DNA of 64,000 nt, taken from the NCBI GenBank assembly GCA_003213155.1, contig QCNQ01000003.1:31856-95855 (forward strand), in the 5' to 3' direction. Below, piece after piece: positions 51,273-60,259 of the stretch; positions within the stretch are counted from its first letter, which is position 1, and the number at the start of each line of letters is the position of its first letter. A model generated the notes under the pieces. That model saw only the letters and a list, made by a program, of their open reading frames with translations, ran no database searches and was not told the origin of the DNA. The stretch is from Pelagibacteraceae bacterium AG-426-G02. Its GTDB lineage: Bacteria > Pseudomonadota > Alphaproteobacteria > Pelagibacterales > Pelagibacteraceae. Both the position numbers and the translations under genes were made by a program.

Positions 51273-51868
51273 TATAAAAACAATATTTTAATATCTGTGT
51301 AAATCAATTCAATAGCAACAATTAATATTGCAATCAAACCTGCCCAAGCAATCCATTTATACTTCTTAATCAAATTTGATATTAAAGTTGCCGCAAATGC
51401 CATTAAGGCAATTGATAGAACCAAACCAAATACTAATAATCCATAATGATCTCCAGCTGCCCCTGCAACCCCTAAAACATTATCTAAGCTCATTGTAAAA
51501 TCTGCTAGGAGAATTGTCCAAATCGCTTTGAAAAAACTGGAATTATCAACTTTTATATCATCATGATGTTCAGAGCCTTTAATGACATCTACATATAATT
51601 TGTAGACAATATAGAGAAGAAGCAAACCTCCAAAAAGCCTTAGTCCAGTTATTTGAAGTAAATATGCAGTCAGTAAAGTTAAAATAATTCTTAAAACAAC
51701 TGCACCACCAATTCCAAAAATAATAATTTTTCTTCTTTGCTCTAAAGGAAATTTTGATGCAACCATACCAATTATTATTGCATTGTCTCCTGCAAGAACT
51801 AAATCGATTAAAATAATTTGAGTTAATATGGTTAATTGTTCTGGTGTAAATAATTCAGCAAACATCAA
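51272..51868 (-). CDS. TerC family membrane protein
   Basis: 198 aa, about seven helices. LVLAGDNAIIIGMVASKFP near residue 25 and DFTMSLDNVLGVAGAAGDHYG near 125 carry the conserved Asp residues of the TerC/YjbE family, which exports metal (manganese) or takes part in tellurite resistance. It overlaps the SDR start codon by a base and the GMC stop by 4 nt. Ion specificity is inferred. Confidence 0.9.
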   Translation of the reverse strand: MMFAELFTPEQLTILTQIILIDLVLAGDNAIIIGMVASKFPLEQRRKIIIFGIGGAVVLRIILTLLTAYLLQITGLRLFGGLLLLYIVYKLYVDVIKGSEHHDDIKVDNSSFFKAIWTILLADFTMSLDNVLGVAGAAGDHYGLLVFGLVLSIALMAFAATLISNLIKKYKWIAWAGLIAILIVAIELIYTDIKILFL

Positions 51869-53463
51869 TGGGTAAGTATCATATCAGCACCTTTTTCTGC
51901 AATCATTATTGTAGGTGCATTGGTATTACCTGATGTAATATTTGGCATTATAGAAGCATCAATTACTCTTAAATTCTCAATTCCTTTTACTTTTAGTTTT
52001 TCATCAACTACAGCCATATCATCTTGACCCATTTTACATGTGCCAACCGGATGAAAAATTGTTTGTGCAAAATCTGAACCTGCTTTTACAAGTTCCTCAT
52101 CATCATTAATGTCAATACCTGGTCTATATTCCTCAGGTTTATATTTTCTAAATGTTTCAGATTCCATGACAATTTTTCTTGTAAGTTTTAATCCTCTAGC
52201 TGCAATCATTCGGTCGTGATCGGTTGAGAGATAATTCATTTTTATTTTTGCATATGTTCTAGAGTCTTTATCTACAATACTCACATGGCCTCTACTTGTA
52301 GGTCTAATATTTGAAACAGTAGGTGTGAAAGCATGAAAATCATGATTTTTAGTTGCTCCTAGAGTGTCCATACTCATTGGTTGGACGTGCCATTGTAGAT
52401 CTGGTAATTCTAATGAGGGATCACTTTTAGCAAACATACACATTTGACTCGCTCCCATGGTCATTGGTCCACTTCGATTAAAAACATATTCCAGACCAAT
52501 CATTAATTTTCCAAATAAACTATTAACCTTTTTATTTAGCGATTTAAGTCCTTGAATTTTATATATAGGTCTAAACATCAAGTGGTCTTGTAAATTTTCA
52601 CCAACACCTTTTAATTCTTGTACTATATCTATACCTAATTCTTTTAATTTTTGAGAATTTCCTATTCCAGAAGTTTGCAATATCTGAGGCGAACCTATCG
52701 AACCAGATGATAAAATTATTTCTTTATTACAAGTTATTTTTTTAAGCTCATCACCTTGCCAGTATTCAATTCCTATAGCAGTTTTACCTTTGAAATTAAT
52801 TTGTTTTACATGAGCATTAGTTATGGTTTTTAAATTTTGTCTGTTCTTTATTGGATTTAAATATCCAACTGATGTACTACATCTAAAGCCATCTTTTTCG
52901 GTAACTTGAAAATAACCACATCCATGATTGTTGCCTGTGTTAAAATCTTTTGTTTTGGGGATACCAAACTCTTCGGCAGCATTTTGAAATTCATTCAATA
53001 ACGGTAATTGAATTCTTTGATCAGAAACTGATAGAGGCCCTCCAATACCATGAAATTCATCTTTTCCTCTCTCTTGGTTTTCTGCCTTTATAAAATACGG
53101 CAGAACATCATCCCAACCCCAACCAGTATTTCCTAATTGTCGCCAAATATCATAATCTCTGCTTTGTCCTCTAATATAAAGTAGTCCGTTGATGGAAGAG
53201 CTACCACCTAAAGTTTTGCCTCTTGGATAACGGATTGATCTATTATTCATTGAAACATCAGGCTCAGTTTTATAACACCAATCAACAGAGGGATTGTGCA
53301 TCGTTTTAAAATATCCAACAGGAATATGTATCCATGGATAATTATCTTTACCACCAGCTTCAATTAATACGACTTTGTTATTTGGATTTTCAGAAAGTCG
53401 GTTCGCAAGAACACATCCTGCAGATCCTGCTCCAATAATTATGTAATCAAAATTTTCCATCAA
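51865..53463 (-). CDS. GMC family FAD oxidoreductase (choline-dehydrogenase-like)
   Basis: 532-aa flavoenzyme oxidising an alcohol. FAD motif DYIIIGAGSAGCVLANRLSENPNN at the N-terminus, GKTLGGSSSINGLLYIRG around 85, a second GMC signature LSSGSIGSPQILQTSGIG near 255, and catalytic His-Asn in FHPVGTCKMG and the C-terminal SGNTNAPTIMIAEKGADMI. BetA-like, but not shown to use choline. Divergent from the TRAP operon with 131 nt between, so a common substrate or regulator is possible. Confidence 0.92.
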   Translation of the reverse strand: MMENFDYIIIGAGSAGCVLANRLSENPNNKVVLIEAGGKDNYPWIHIPVGYFKTMHNPSVDWCYKTEPDVSMNNRSIRYPRGKTLGGSSSINGLLYIRGQSRDYDIWRQLGNTGWGWDDVLPYFIKAENQERGKDEFHGIGGPLSVSDQRIQLPLLNEFQNAAEEFGIPKTKDFNTGNNHGCGYFQVTEKDGFRCSTSVGYLNPIKNRQNLKTITNAHVKQINFKGKTAIGIEYWQGDELKKITCNKEIILSSGSIGSPQILQTSGIGNSQKLKELGIDIVQELKGVGENLQDHLMFRPIYKIQGLKSLNKKVNSLFGKLMIGLEYVFNRSGPMTMGASQMCMFAKSDPSLELPDLQWHVQPMSMDTLGATKNHDFHAFTPTVSNIRPTSRGHVSIVDKDSRTYAKIKMNYLSTDHDRMIAARGLKLTRKIVMESETFRKYKPEEYRPGIDINDDEELVKAGSDFAQTIFHPVGTCKMGQDDMAVVDEKLKVKGIENLRVIDASIMPNITSGNTNAPTIMIAEKGADMILTH

Positions 53464-53564
53464 TAGTTGAATCGTTTTTTAGTTTAAGTTTTTCTATGCT
53501 TTTACACTTATATTTATCAATTGTCACTTGTGCCGGGTTTGTTTTTCTGATTGTATAAACCACT

Positions 53565-53570
53565 TATAAT
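53565..53570 (+). promoter_or_regulatory. Putative -10 element of the TRAP operon
   Basis: TATAAT at 53565, 25 nt before the ATG's Shine-Dalgarno region (GAGAGG). The corresponding -35 region (TTTTTC) is poor, so activator dependence is possible. Confidence 0.4.
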
Positions 53571-53594
53571 TAACTACAGAGAGGAAAAATAATA

Positions 53595-54689
53595 ATGAAA
53601 AAAATCATTTCAATGTTATTTGCAACAATTCTAGTGCTTGGTTTTACATCAAGTGCCAATGCTGCAAAAACATTAAAGTGTCAAACTGTTCTTAACACTA
53701 AGGCTGATGAAGTTAAAATGTTAAAGGACTTTACTGACACAGTAACTGAATTAACAAGTGGATCATTAAAATTTGAAATTTTACCAGCGGGTGCAGTTGT
53801 AGGAGTTAAAGAAACCCTAGATGCTGTTGACAAAGGTTTGATTGATTGTGGTTTTGCATGGACTCACTATTGGTCAGGTGATCACCCTGCGGCTATGTTA
53901 TTTGGTTCGCCAGTAGCTGGTGGTGGAGTAGGCATCGATAATATCGCATTCCTATCATGGTTCCAATATGGTGGTGGTAAAGAGTTATACGACCAACTTT
54001 GGAAAGAAATGGGAAGAGATATTAAAGGATTTATGATTCAACCAGTTGGTCCAGAAGCTTTAGGTTGGTTTCCAAAACCAATTAAAGATATGGCTGACTT
54101 TAGAAAATATAAGTTCAGAACTCCTCCAGGAATTCCAGGACAAACTTATAAAGACATTGGTATAGCGTCTGTTGCAATGGGTGGTGGAGATATTCTTCCA
54201 GCTCTTGAAGCAGGAACTATCGATGCTGCTGAGTGGTGTTGTCCAAAACCAGACTTAACATTTGGTTTTCAAAAAGTGTTAAAGCACTATTACTTACAAG
54301 GTTTACACCAAGTAGTCGTAAATGCTGACTTTTATATTACTGGAAAAACATACAATGCTATGAGTGCTCATGAGAAAAAGTCACTTGAAGTAGCTGCTAA
54401 TGCTTCATTAGCAAAATCTTTAAGTTACAGAATCTATGAGAATGGTAAAGCTTTAAGAGAGCTAACTACTAAACATGGAGTAATTCTAGAAGATACACCT
54501 TCAGATTATTTCACAGAATATATGGCTGCAGCAAAAGCATCTTTAAATAAGAATGCTAAAGATAATAAATTTTTTAATGAAGTTTACACTTCAATGAAAA
54601 ATTTTGCTGATGTTGCTGTTCCTTTTTGGAGTGGTGCTCAAATGTCTAATGCGAAGCTAGGAATGGCTCACGCAGCAACATTAAAGTAA
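53595..54689 (+). CDS. TRAP transporter solute-binding protein (TakP-like)
   Basis: Periplasmic binding protein of a TRAP transporter, 364 aa, with a signal peptide (MKKIISMLFATILVLGFTSSANA). PEALGWFPKPIKDMADFRKYKFRTPPGIPGQ around residue 155-190 contains the conserved Arg, and DAAEWCCPKPD resembles the TakP/mannitol-chloroaromatic subgroup that binds 2-oxo acids. A TakP-type ligand is inferred. Downstream terminator limits expression of the permeases. Confidence 0.9.
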   Translation: MKKIISMLFATILVLGFTSSANAAKTLKCQTVLNTKADEVKMLKDFTDTVTELTSGSLKFEILPAGAVVGVKETLDAVDKGLIDCGFAWTHYWSGDHPAAMLFGSPVAGGGVGIDNIAFLSWFQYGGGKELYDQLWKEMGRDIKGFMIQPVGPEALGWFPKPIKDMADFRKYKFRTPPGIPGQTYKDIGIASVAMGGGDILPALEAGTIDAAEWCCPKPDLTFGFQKVLKHYYLQGLHQVVVNADFYITGKTYNAMSAHEKKSLEVAANASLAKSLSYRIYENGKALRELTTKHGVILEDTPSDYFTEYMAAAKASLNKNAKDNKFFNEVYTSMKNFADVAVPFWSGAQMSNAKLGMAHAATLK

Positions 54690-54711
54690 TCAGTAATCAA
54701 TCTTGATTTTT

Positions 54712-54745
54712 TAGAGCGGACTTTTAAAGTCCGCTCTAATTTTTT
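54712..54745 (+). terminator. Intrinsic terminator between binding-protein and permease genes
   Basis: TAGAGCGGACTTT pairs with AAAGTCCGCTCTA (12-13 bp, tiny loop), followed by AATTTTTTT. It lies 22 nt after the binding-protein stop, so it should leave most transcripts with that gene alone, the permease genes receiving read-through. Confidence 0.88.
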
Positions 54746-54758
54746 TAACTAAAATTTT

Positions 54759-55373
54759 ATGGCAGACGAACCTGGTAAACTAGATATCTCTGATGAAATG
54801 ATTGCCGAAAGGCGAGGTGGATCAGGTAAAATGCCAACCGATATGCCATCATGGATGGCTAAATCTATTGTTAATATTGATAAATTTAGTAAGTGGATTG
54901 GTAGTATTGTTTGTTGGATACTGATGCCACTCATTTTTGCAATGACCTATGAAGTTCTTGCAAGAAAATTATTTTTAGCACCAACAATTTGGGCTTACGA
55001 CATAAGCCGTTTTCTTTATGGCGCATTATTTATGCTTGGTGCAGGATATGCTCTTTCTAGAGGAGTGCATATAAGAGCAGATTTTTTATACAGAAATTTT
55101 AAAACTAAAACACAAGGTCTTATTGATTTCTGGTTATATCTTTTATTTTATTTTCCAGGACTAATTGTTTTTCTTTATATGACTATAGGTTTTGTTGAAG
55201 AGTCAATTAGAAGAGGTGAGCGAGGGATGGATACTACTTGGATGCCTTATATGTGGCCTATTAAAACATGTTTGTTACTTGGAATTATTTTTTTATTAAT
55301 TCAAGGTTTCTCAGAATTACTAAAAAGTTATTGGGCAGCTAAAAAAGGTGAGTGGCCAGGAGAGAAAAAATGA
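54759..55373 (+). CDS. TRAP transporter small permease (DctQ)
   Basis: Four-helix small membrane component, 204 aa. Hydrophilic N-terminal ~40 residues (MADEPGKLDISDEMIAERRGG), then WIGSIVCWILMPLIFAMTYEVLARKLF as helix 1, and ALSRGVHIRADFLYRNF, the DctQ signature. Long for DctQ, as in the TakQ group. Stop overlaps the DctM start (ATGA). Confidence 0.9.
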   Translation: MADEPGKLDISDEMIAERRGGSGKMPTDMPSWMAKSIVNIDKFSKWIGSIVCWILMPLIFAMTYEVLARKLFLAPTIWAYDISRFLYGALFMLGAGYALSRGVHIRADFLYRNFKTKTQGLIDFWLYLLFYFPGLIVFLYMTIGFVEESIRRGERGMDTTWMPYMWPIKTCLLLGIIFLLIQGFSELLKSYWAAKKGEWPGEKK

Positions 55374-56704
55374 TAGCAGAATTCATTGATCCGGCTATTT
55401 TAGGTTTCATTTTAGTTGGCGTGATGCTATTTGCAATATTTATAGGGTTTCCCATTTCATTCACTTTAATATTTCTAGGATTTGTATTTGGTTATCTTGG
55501 ATTTGGAAAATTAGTTTTTTATTTAATGACCCTTCAATTTTCAATGGTCATGACCGAACAAACGCTCGCCGCCGTCCCACTCTTTGTTTTTATGGGTATC
55601 ATGATGGAACAAGCTGGATTAATGGAGAGATTGTTTTCAGCATTTCAAATGATGCTAGCGAAAGTTAAGGGTTCTTTATATTACGCAGTTTTATTCGTTT
55701 CAGTTATATTCGCGGCAGCAACAGGAATTGTTGGTGCATCAGTGACAATTCTTGGAATTATGGCTGCGAAGTCAATGAACAGATCAGGTTATGATGTAAA
55801 ACTTGCTGCTGGTACTATTACTGCTGGTGGTACTTTAGGAATTTTAATTCCACCAAGTATTATGCTTGTTGTAATGGGACCTATTATGGAAATTCCAGTT
55901 ATAGATTTATTTGCAGCTGCAATTTTACCAGGAATTCTTCTTGCAAGTTTGTATGCAGCTTACACAACAATCAGATGCATGATTAATCCAAAACTTGGAC
56001 CTGTATTACCTGATGACATGAGAGCTGCTAGCATGAAAGAAGTATGGATAGAATTTTTCTTAGGTTTAGTTCCTCCAGCAGCTTTAGTATTTGCTGCATT
56101 AGGTAGTATTTTATTTGGGTTTGCAACTCCAACAGAAGCAGCAGGTTGTGGAGCTATGGGTGCTTTATTACTTTCATTAGCTTACAAAAAATTAACTCTT
56201 TCAAAACTTCAAGAGGCATTAGTGAAAACATTAGAGATTACTGCTTTAATAATGGTTTTAGTTGCAGCATCAAATTTTTTTGGTGCAGTTTTTGCAAGAT
56301 TAGGAACTCCAACTCTTTTAACTGAGTTTTTATTAGGCTTAGAAATGAACAAGTATTTAATTCTAGCAATGATAATGGTTATGATTTTTTTATTGGGTTG
56401 GCCGTTAGAATGGGTACCGATTGTGATGATTATTATTCCAATAATTTTACCATTGGTAGAAGCGTTAGGATTTAATTTAACTTGGTTTGCAATTTTAGTT
56501 GCCGTTAATTTACAGACCGCCTGGCTCTCACCTCCAGTAGCACTCTCAGCTTATTTTTTAAAAGGAGTTGTCCCTGAATGGGATTTAAAAGATATTTACT
56601 ATGGAATGATGCAGTTTATGGTTCTTCAAGTAATTGGATTAGTTTTGATTATTATATTTCCTAAAATTGCACTTTGGTTACCAACTCTCTTATATGGACA
56701 GTAG
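55370..56704 (+). CDS. TRAP transporter large permease (DctM)
   Basis: Twelve-helix large permease, 444 aa, the main sodium-coupled transport subunit. FVFMGIMMEQAGLMERLF and ATGIVGASVTILGIMAAKSMNRSGYD near 120-150, and ITAGGTLGILIPPSIMLVVMGP are signatures. The track starts at a GTG (55352), but ATG 55370 overlaps the DctQ stop and follows GGAG, so it is preferred. Confidence 0.94.
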   Translation: MIAEFIDPAILGFILVGVMLFAIFIGFPISFTLIFLGFVFGYLGFGKLVFYLMTLQFSMVMTEQTLAAVPLFVFMGIMMEQAGLMERLFSAFQMMLAKVKGSLYYAVLFVSVIFAAATGIVGASVTILGIMAAKSMNRSGYDVKLAAGTITAGGTLGILIPPSIMLVVMGPIMEIPVIDLFAAAILPGILLASLYAAYTTIRCMINPKLGPVLPDDMRAASMKEVWIEFFLGLVPPAALVFAALGSILFGFATPTEAAGCGAMGALLLSLAYKKLTLSKLQEALVKTLEITALIMVLVAASNFFGAVFARLGTPTLLTEFLLGLEMNKYLILAMIMVMIFLLGWPLEWVPIVMIIIPIILPLVEALGFNLTWFAILVAVNLQTAWLSPPVALSAYFLKGVVPEWDLKDIYYGMMQFMVLQVIGLVLIIIFPKIALWLPTLLYGQ

Positions 56705-56729
56705 AATATTAAAGTTTTATATTGTCTAA

Positions 56730-58187
56730 GTGAGTCAGCAAAAAACAAAAAAAACTCTCATTAACTGGGATTTAGTAACTGTAAACCCTAATAATAAAAC
56801 TTGGGACTGGAAGGATTTATTTTGTTTTTGGGGAGTTAATATTCAAAGTGTTATTGGATTTTCACTAATTGCATCTTTGTACTTAATTTATAACTTAAAT
56901 ACTGCTGTAGTTCTTTTTGGAACAATTTTAGGAACTTTTTTGGTTTATATATTTTCTAACTTAATTGGAAAACCCTCACAGAAATTTGGATTACCATTTG
57001 TTGTCTTATTAAGATCATCATTAGGATTTAGAGGTGCCCAATTTTTTGGGCTGTTGAGAAGTATTGTTGGAATATTTATGTTTGGTATCCAAACATACTT
57101 TTTATCAAAAGCGATTGGTTTCTTAATTAGAGTTTTGATGTACTCAGTAGATAATTCAATTTTACAAAAAGAAATTTTATTAGTTTTTTTTATAGGGTTA
57201 AACATTATTGATTGGGCCGCTATATTGATTTCAATTACACTGCAAACTTACTTGTTTAGTGTTGGCATGAATTATAACAAAAAATTAATCAAATTTTCTG
57301 CATTAACGATTTATGCCGCAATGATAATGTTTTTCTTTATTGTTTTATTATCTGATGTGAAACTGACTGCAAAATCATTCATGGATGTTTTAGATTTTCA
57401 AAATATTTTTAATCCAAATAATATTGGTCCAATAATTACAGTTGCAGGGACTATATTTACCTTTTTTTCTATTATAATTTTATCATTTGGCGATTTTTCT
57501 AGATATGTTAAAAATGAACAAGAATTAAAAAAAGGCAATTTAAGCTTAATTTTTAATCTAATAATTTTTTCATTTTTTGCATTATTTATTGTTACAGGTG
57601 CTGATGCATTTCAGAATTTAAATCAACAAAATGTGGAGATGATTTTAACTAACCCAACAGATATAATTGGAAAATTAGATAATATTATTTTAGTTTCTTT
57701 AGCTTTAATTTTTATAATCATTGCCTCCGCATCAACAAATTTAATAGCAAACTTTATTCCTTCTCAATTTACTTTAATTAATTTTGATCCCTCATCTTTT
57801 TCTTTCAAAAGTGCCAGTTATGTAATTGCTATTTTTGGGTTTATTATAGGAGTTTTTTGGTTAACTTTTTTAAGCCAAGTTGGGGTCTTATCTTATATAG
57901 ATACGATCGGCGCTTTTTTTGGTCCTCTGTTCGGATTAATGATTACTGATTTTTACATGATTAAAAAAGGAAAAATAGAAAACAAAGACATATACTCACT
58001 TGAAACTAATGGTACTTATTATTATTCGGGAGGATGGCATCTTAAAGGAGTTTATTCCCTATTATTAGGATTTATTTTTTCTGCCTCAACAATTTGGAAT
58101 ACAAATCTAATGTTTTTACAATCTTACTCTTGGATTATTGGTGCTTTTGTTGCTGCTTTCGTTTATTACCTCCTAGCAAGAGAATAG
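56730..58187 (+). CDS. NCS1 family nucleobase:cation symporter-like permease
   Basis: 485-aa, twelve-helix permease of the NCS1 family (cytosine, allantoin, thiamin and related). Signatures include NWDLVTVNPNNKTWDWKDLF before helix 1, GKPSQKFGLPFVVLLRSSLGFRG after helix 2 and IILSFGDFSRYVKNEQELKKGN mid-protein. Start GTG (GTGAGTCAG), 25 nt after dctM. The C-terminus has DFYMIKKGKIENKDIYSLE, typical of the family. Substrate unknown. Confidence 0.9.
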   Translation: MSQQKTKKTLINWDLVTVNPNNKTWDWKDLFCFWGVNIQSVIGFSLIASLYLIYNLNTAVVLFGTILGTFLVYIFSNLIGKPSQKFGLPFVVLLRSSLGFRGAQFFGLLRSIVGIFMFGIQTYFLSKAIGFLIRVLMYSVDNSILQKEILLVFFIGLNIIDWAAILISITLQTYLFSVGMNYNKKLIKFSALTIYAAMIMFFFIVLLSDVKLTAKSFMDVLDFQNIFNPNNIGPIITVAGTIFTFFSIIILSFGDFSRYVKNEQELKKGNLSLIFNLIIFSFFALFIVTGADAFQNLNQQNVEMILTNPTDIIGKLDNIILVSLALIFIIIASASTNLIANFIPSQFTLINFDPSSFSFKSASYVIAIFGFIIGVFWLTFLSQVGVLSYIDTIGAFFGPLFGLMITDFYMIKKGKIENKDIYSLETNGTYYYSGGWHLKGVYSLLLGFIFSASTIWNTNLMFLQSYSWIIGAFVAAFVYYLLARE

Positions 58188-58191
58188 TTTT

Positions 58192-58944
58192 ATGGATAAA
58201 ATTTCTTTTGATTTTAAAGGCAGAACTGCAATTGTCACTGGAGGCGCACAAGGCTTTGGTTTAGACATCACAAAAAGATTAATAAGGTCAGGTGCCAGTG
58301 TAATTATTTGGGACAATGATCAGAAAATGGTCGAAAAAGCAATTGAAGATATTAAAAGCCCCAATCTAAGTTTTAATATTGTTGATATTTCAAATTATTC
58401 AAAAGTTGAAGAATGTGTCCAAGAAATCACTAATCAAAAAAATATTGATATATTGATTAATAATGCCGGTATTACTGGTCCTACAGCTACTTTATGGGAA
58501 TATGACATTGAGATGTGGAAAAAAGTTGTTGATATAAATTTAATGGGTACTTTTAATTGTTGTCGAACAATTGTGCCGAATATGATCAAAAATAATTATG
58601 GTAGGATAGTTAATGTAGCCTCAGTTGCAGGTAAAGATGGCAATGCTAACGCTAGTGCTTACAGCGTTGGAAAAGCTGGAGCAATTGGACTAACTAAATC
58701 ATTGGGTAAAGAGCTTGCAGATAAGAATATAGCAGTAAATGCCGTTACCCCTGCAGGTGCTAAAACCAGAATTTTGGACCAAATGACCAAAGAACACGTC
58801 CAAAGAATGTTATCAAAAGTGCCAAGAGGACGATTTCTTGAGGTTGAAGAGTTTACCTCTTTAGTCTGCTGGTTATCTTCTGAGGAAAATACATTCTCAA
58901 CCGCTGCAGTTTTTGATATCAGTGGTGGTCGCTCGACCTATTAA
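58192..58944 (+). CDS. Short-chain dehydrogenase/reductase (FabG-like)
   Basis: 250-aa SDR: GRTAIVTGGAQGFGLDITKRL, LINNAGITGPTATLWE, VASVAGKDGNANASAYSVGKAG with catalytic Ser, Tyr and Lys, and AVNAVTPAGAKT. Starts 4 nt after the NCS1 stop, suggesting that it acts on the imported compound or on the TRAP ligand. Exact substrate unknown. Confidence 0.9.
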   Translation: MDKISFDFKGRTAIVTGGAQGFGLDITKRLIRSGASVIIWDNDQKMVEKAIEDIKSPNLSFNIVDISNYSKVEECVQEITNQKNIDILINNAGITGPTATLWEYDIEMWKKVVDINLMGTFNCCRTIVPNMIKNNYGRIVNVASVAGKDGNANASAYSVGKAGAIGLTKSLGKELADKNIAVNAVTPAGAKTRILDQMTKEHVQRMLSKVPRGRFLEVEEFTSLVCWLSSEENTFSTAAVFDISGGRSTY

Positions 58945-59078
58945 CTTCTTGGTTTTATCTCTACTATTTTAGTTTGATTTAGTTTAGCCCTGCCAAATTT
59001 TACATCTTTTGACATCACTGGAGCAAAAATCATTATTGACCAGTAAATTAATAAAATAAAAATGGAAATTGTCTTCAT
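58941..59078 (-). CDS. 45-aa membrane or exported miniprotein
   Basis: MKTISIFILLIYWSIMIFAPVMSKDVKFGRAKLNQTKIVEIKPRS, one hydrophobic segment followed by a basic tail. The track start 59129 adds MTKFKQSKINFYSYILI, less likely; the ATG at 59078 is favoured. Converges with and overlaps the SDR stop by 4 nt. Unknown function. Confidence 0.45.
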   Translation of the reverse strand: MKTISIFILLIYWSIMIFAPVMSKDVKFGRAKLNQTKIVEIKPRS

Positions 59079-59161
59079 AATTAATATATACGAATAGAAA
59101 TTGATTTTTGATTGTTTAAATTTTGTCAAAATAATGTATTAACAATTTTTTTTAAAAATTT

Positions 59162-59812
59162 ATGAAAATAATTTTAAAACTTTTAATCAGTCTTTTTTTG
59201 TTAACTCAGATAGGTGTAGCTAGTGAAATAAAAGTTTTTGAATTTACCGAAGCTGAACTTTCTCAGCTTGAGGTTAGAAAGGTGAGAGGTGCGGATAATA
59301 AGACAAATTATTCGGTCGGATCAAATGAAAATGGTAATTTTTTAAAATCAGTTGCTGATAATGCTGCCTCTGGTTTAGGGAAAGAAGTAAAAATTGACCT
59401 TAATAAGACACCTTTTATTAACATTACATGGAAAGTTGAAAAAGATTTATCTGGTATAAAAGAAAACACAAAAAAAGGACATGATTTTGCAGCCAGAGTA
59501 TTTGCAGTAAAAAAGACTGGTGCAACACCACTTTCTAATAGAGCAATAAATTATGTCTTTTCAAGTAACAACGAAATTGGATTTAGTTCACTAAGCCCTT
59601 ATACCAAAAAGTCCATAGATAATGTTTTATCTACAACTAAAAATAATCTTAATCAGTGGGTTACTGTTAAAGCAAATGTCAAAGAAGACTTTAAAAAATT
59701 CCACGATTTAGATGTTAATGAATTAGATGGGTTAGCTATAATGTCTGATACCGATAATTCTAAAATGAAGGCTATAGCTTATTTTCAAAATATCTATTTT
59801 TCAGCAAATTAG
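59162..59812 (+). CDS. DUF3047 family exported protein
   Basis: 216-aa protein with signal peptide (MKIILKLLISLFLLTQIGVA). The DUF3047 core is seen in INITWKVEKDLSGIKENTKKGHDFAARVFAV and RAINYVFSSNNE, with later SDTDNSKMKAIAYFQNIYF. Probable periplasmic location, jelly-roll-like beta fold. Function not known. Transcribed with YbgC 24 nt on. Confidence 0.82.
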   Translation: MKIILKLLISLFLLTQIGVASEIKVFEFTEAELSQLEVRKVRGADNKTNYSVGSNENGNFLKSVADNAASGLGKEVKIDLNKTPFINITWKVEKDLSGIKENTKKGHDFAARVFAVKKTGATPLSNRAINYVFSSNNEIGFSSLSPYTKKSIDNVLSTTKNNLNQWVTVKANVKEDFKKFHDLDVNELDGLAIMSDTDNSKMKAIAYFQNIYFSAN

Positions 59813-59836
59813 TTAATTATTTGATATAATTTTTTC

Positions 59837-60259
59837 ATGCATGAAAATTTTTTTCATAAATTAAAAGTTTATTATGAAGATACAGATTCTGGTGGAGTGG
59901 TTTATTATGCTAATTATTTGAAGTATTTAGAGAGAGCAAGAACAGAGGCTCTTTTTTCAATAGGTTATAGTAATAAGAAAGTTTTGAAACAATTTGAATC
60001 GTTAATAATTGTTAAGTCTTGTAACATTGAATATAAAAAATCAGCTTTTTTAGAGGATGAATTAACTATTAGATCTTTTGTTAAATCTATAACCAAAACC
60101 TCTTTCTTTATGAACCAAATTATAACAAAAGGTGAAGATATTATAGTTGAAGCACAAGTTCATTTAGTTTTCATAAATAATGATGGTAAGCCAGTAAAAA
60201 TTCCTGAAGAGATATACTCAAAATTTAAACCTTACTTTTGTGACTCAATTAAAGTGTAG
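59837..60259 (+). CDS. ybgC: YbgC-type acyl-CoA thioesterase
   Basis: 140-aa hotdog thioesterase of the Tol-Pal associated group. VYYEDTDSGGVVYYANYLKYLERARTEAL has the active Asp and Tyr/His pattern. It hydrolyses short-chain or phospholipid-pathway acyl thioesters. tolQRAB are not adjacent here. 3' end overlaps the convergent glycosylase gene by 11 nt. Confidence 0.9.
   Translation: MHENFFHKLKVYYEDTDSGGVVYYANYLKYLERARTEALFSIGYSNKKVLKQFESLIIVKSCNIEYKKSAFLEDELTIRSFVKSITKTSFFMNQIITKGEDIIVEAQVHLVFINNDGKPVKIPEEIYSKFKPYFCDSIKV

Noticed and set aside
55352-55369. GTG start of DctM in the ORF track
   Set aside because: ATG 55370 overlaps the DctQ stop (ATGA) and has a better Shine-Dalgarno.
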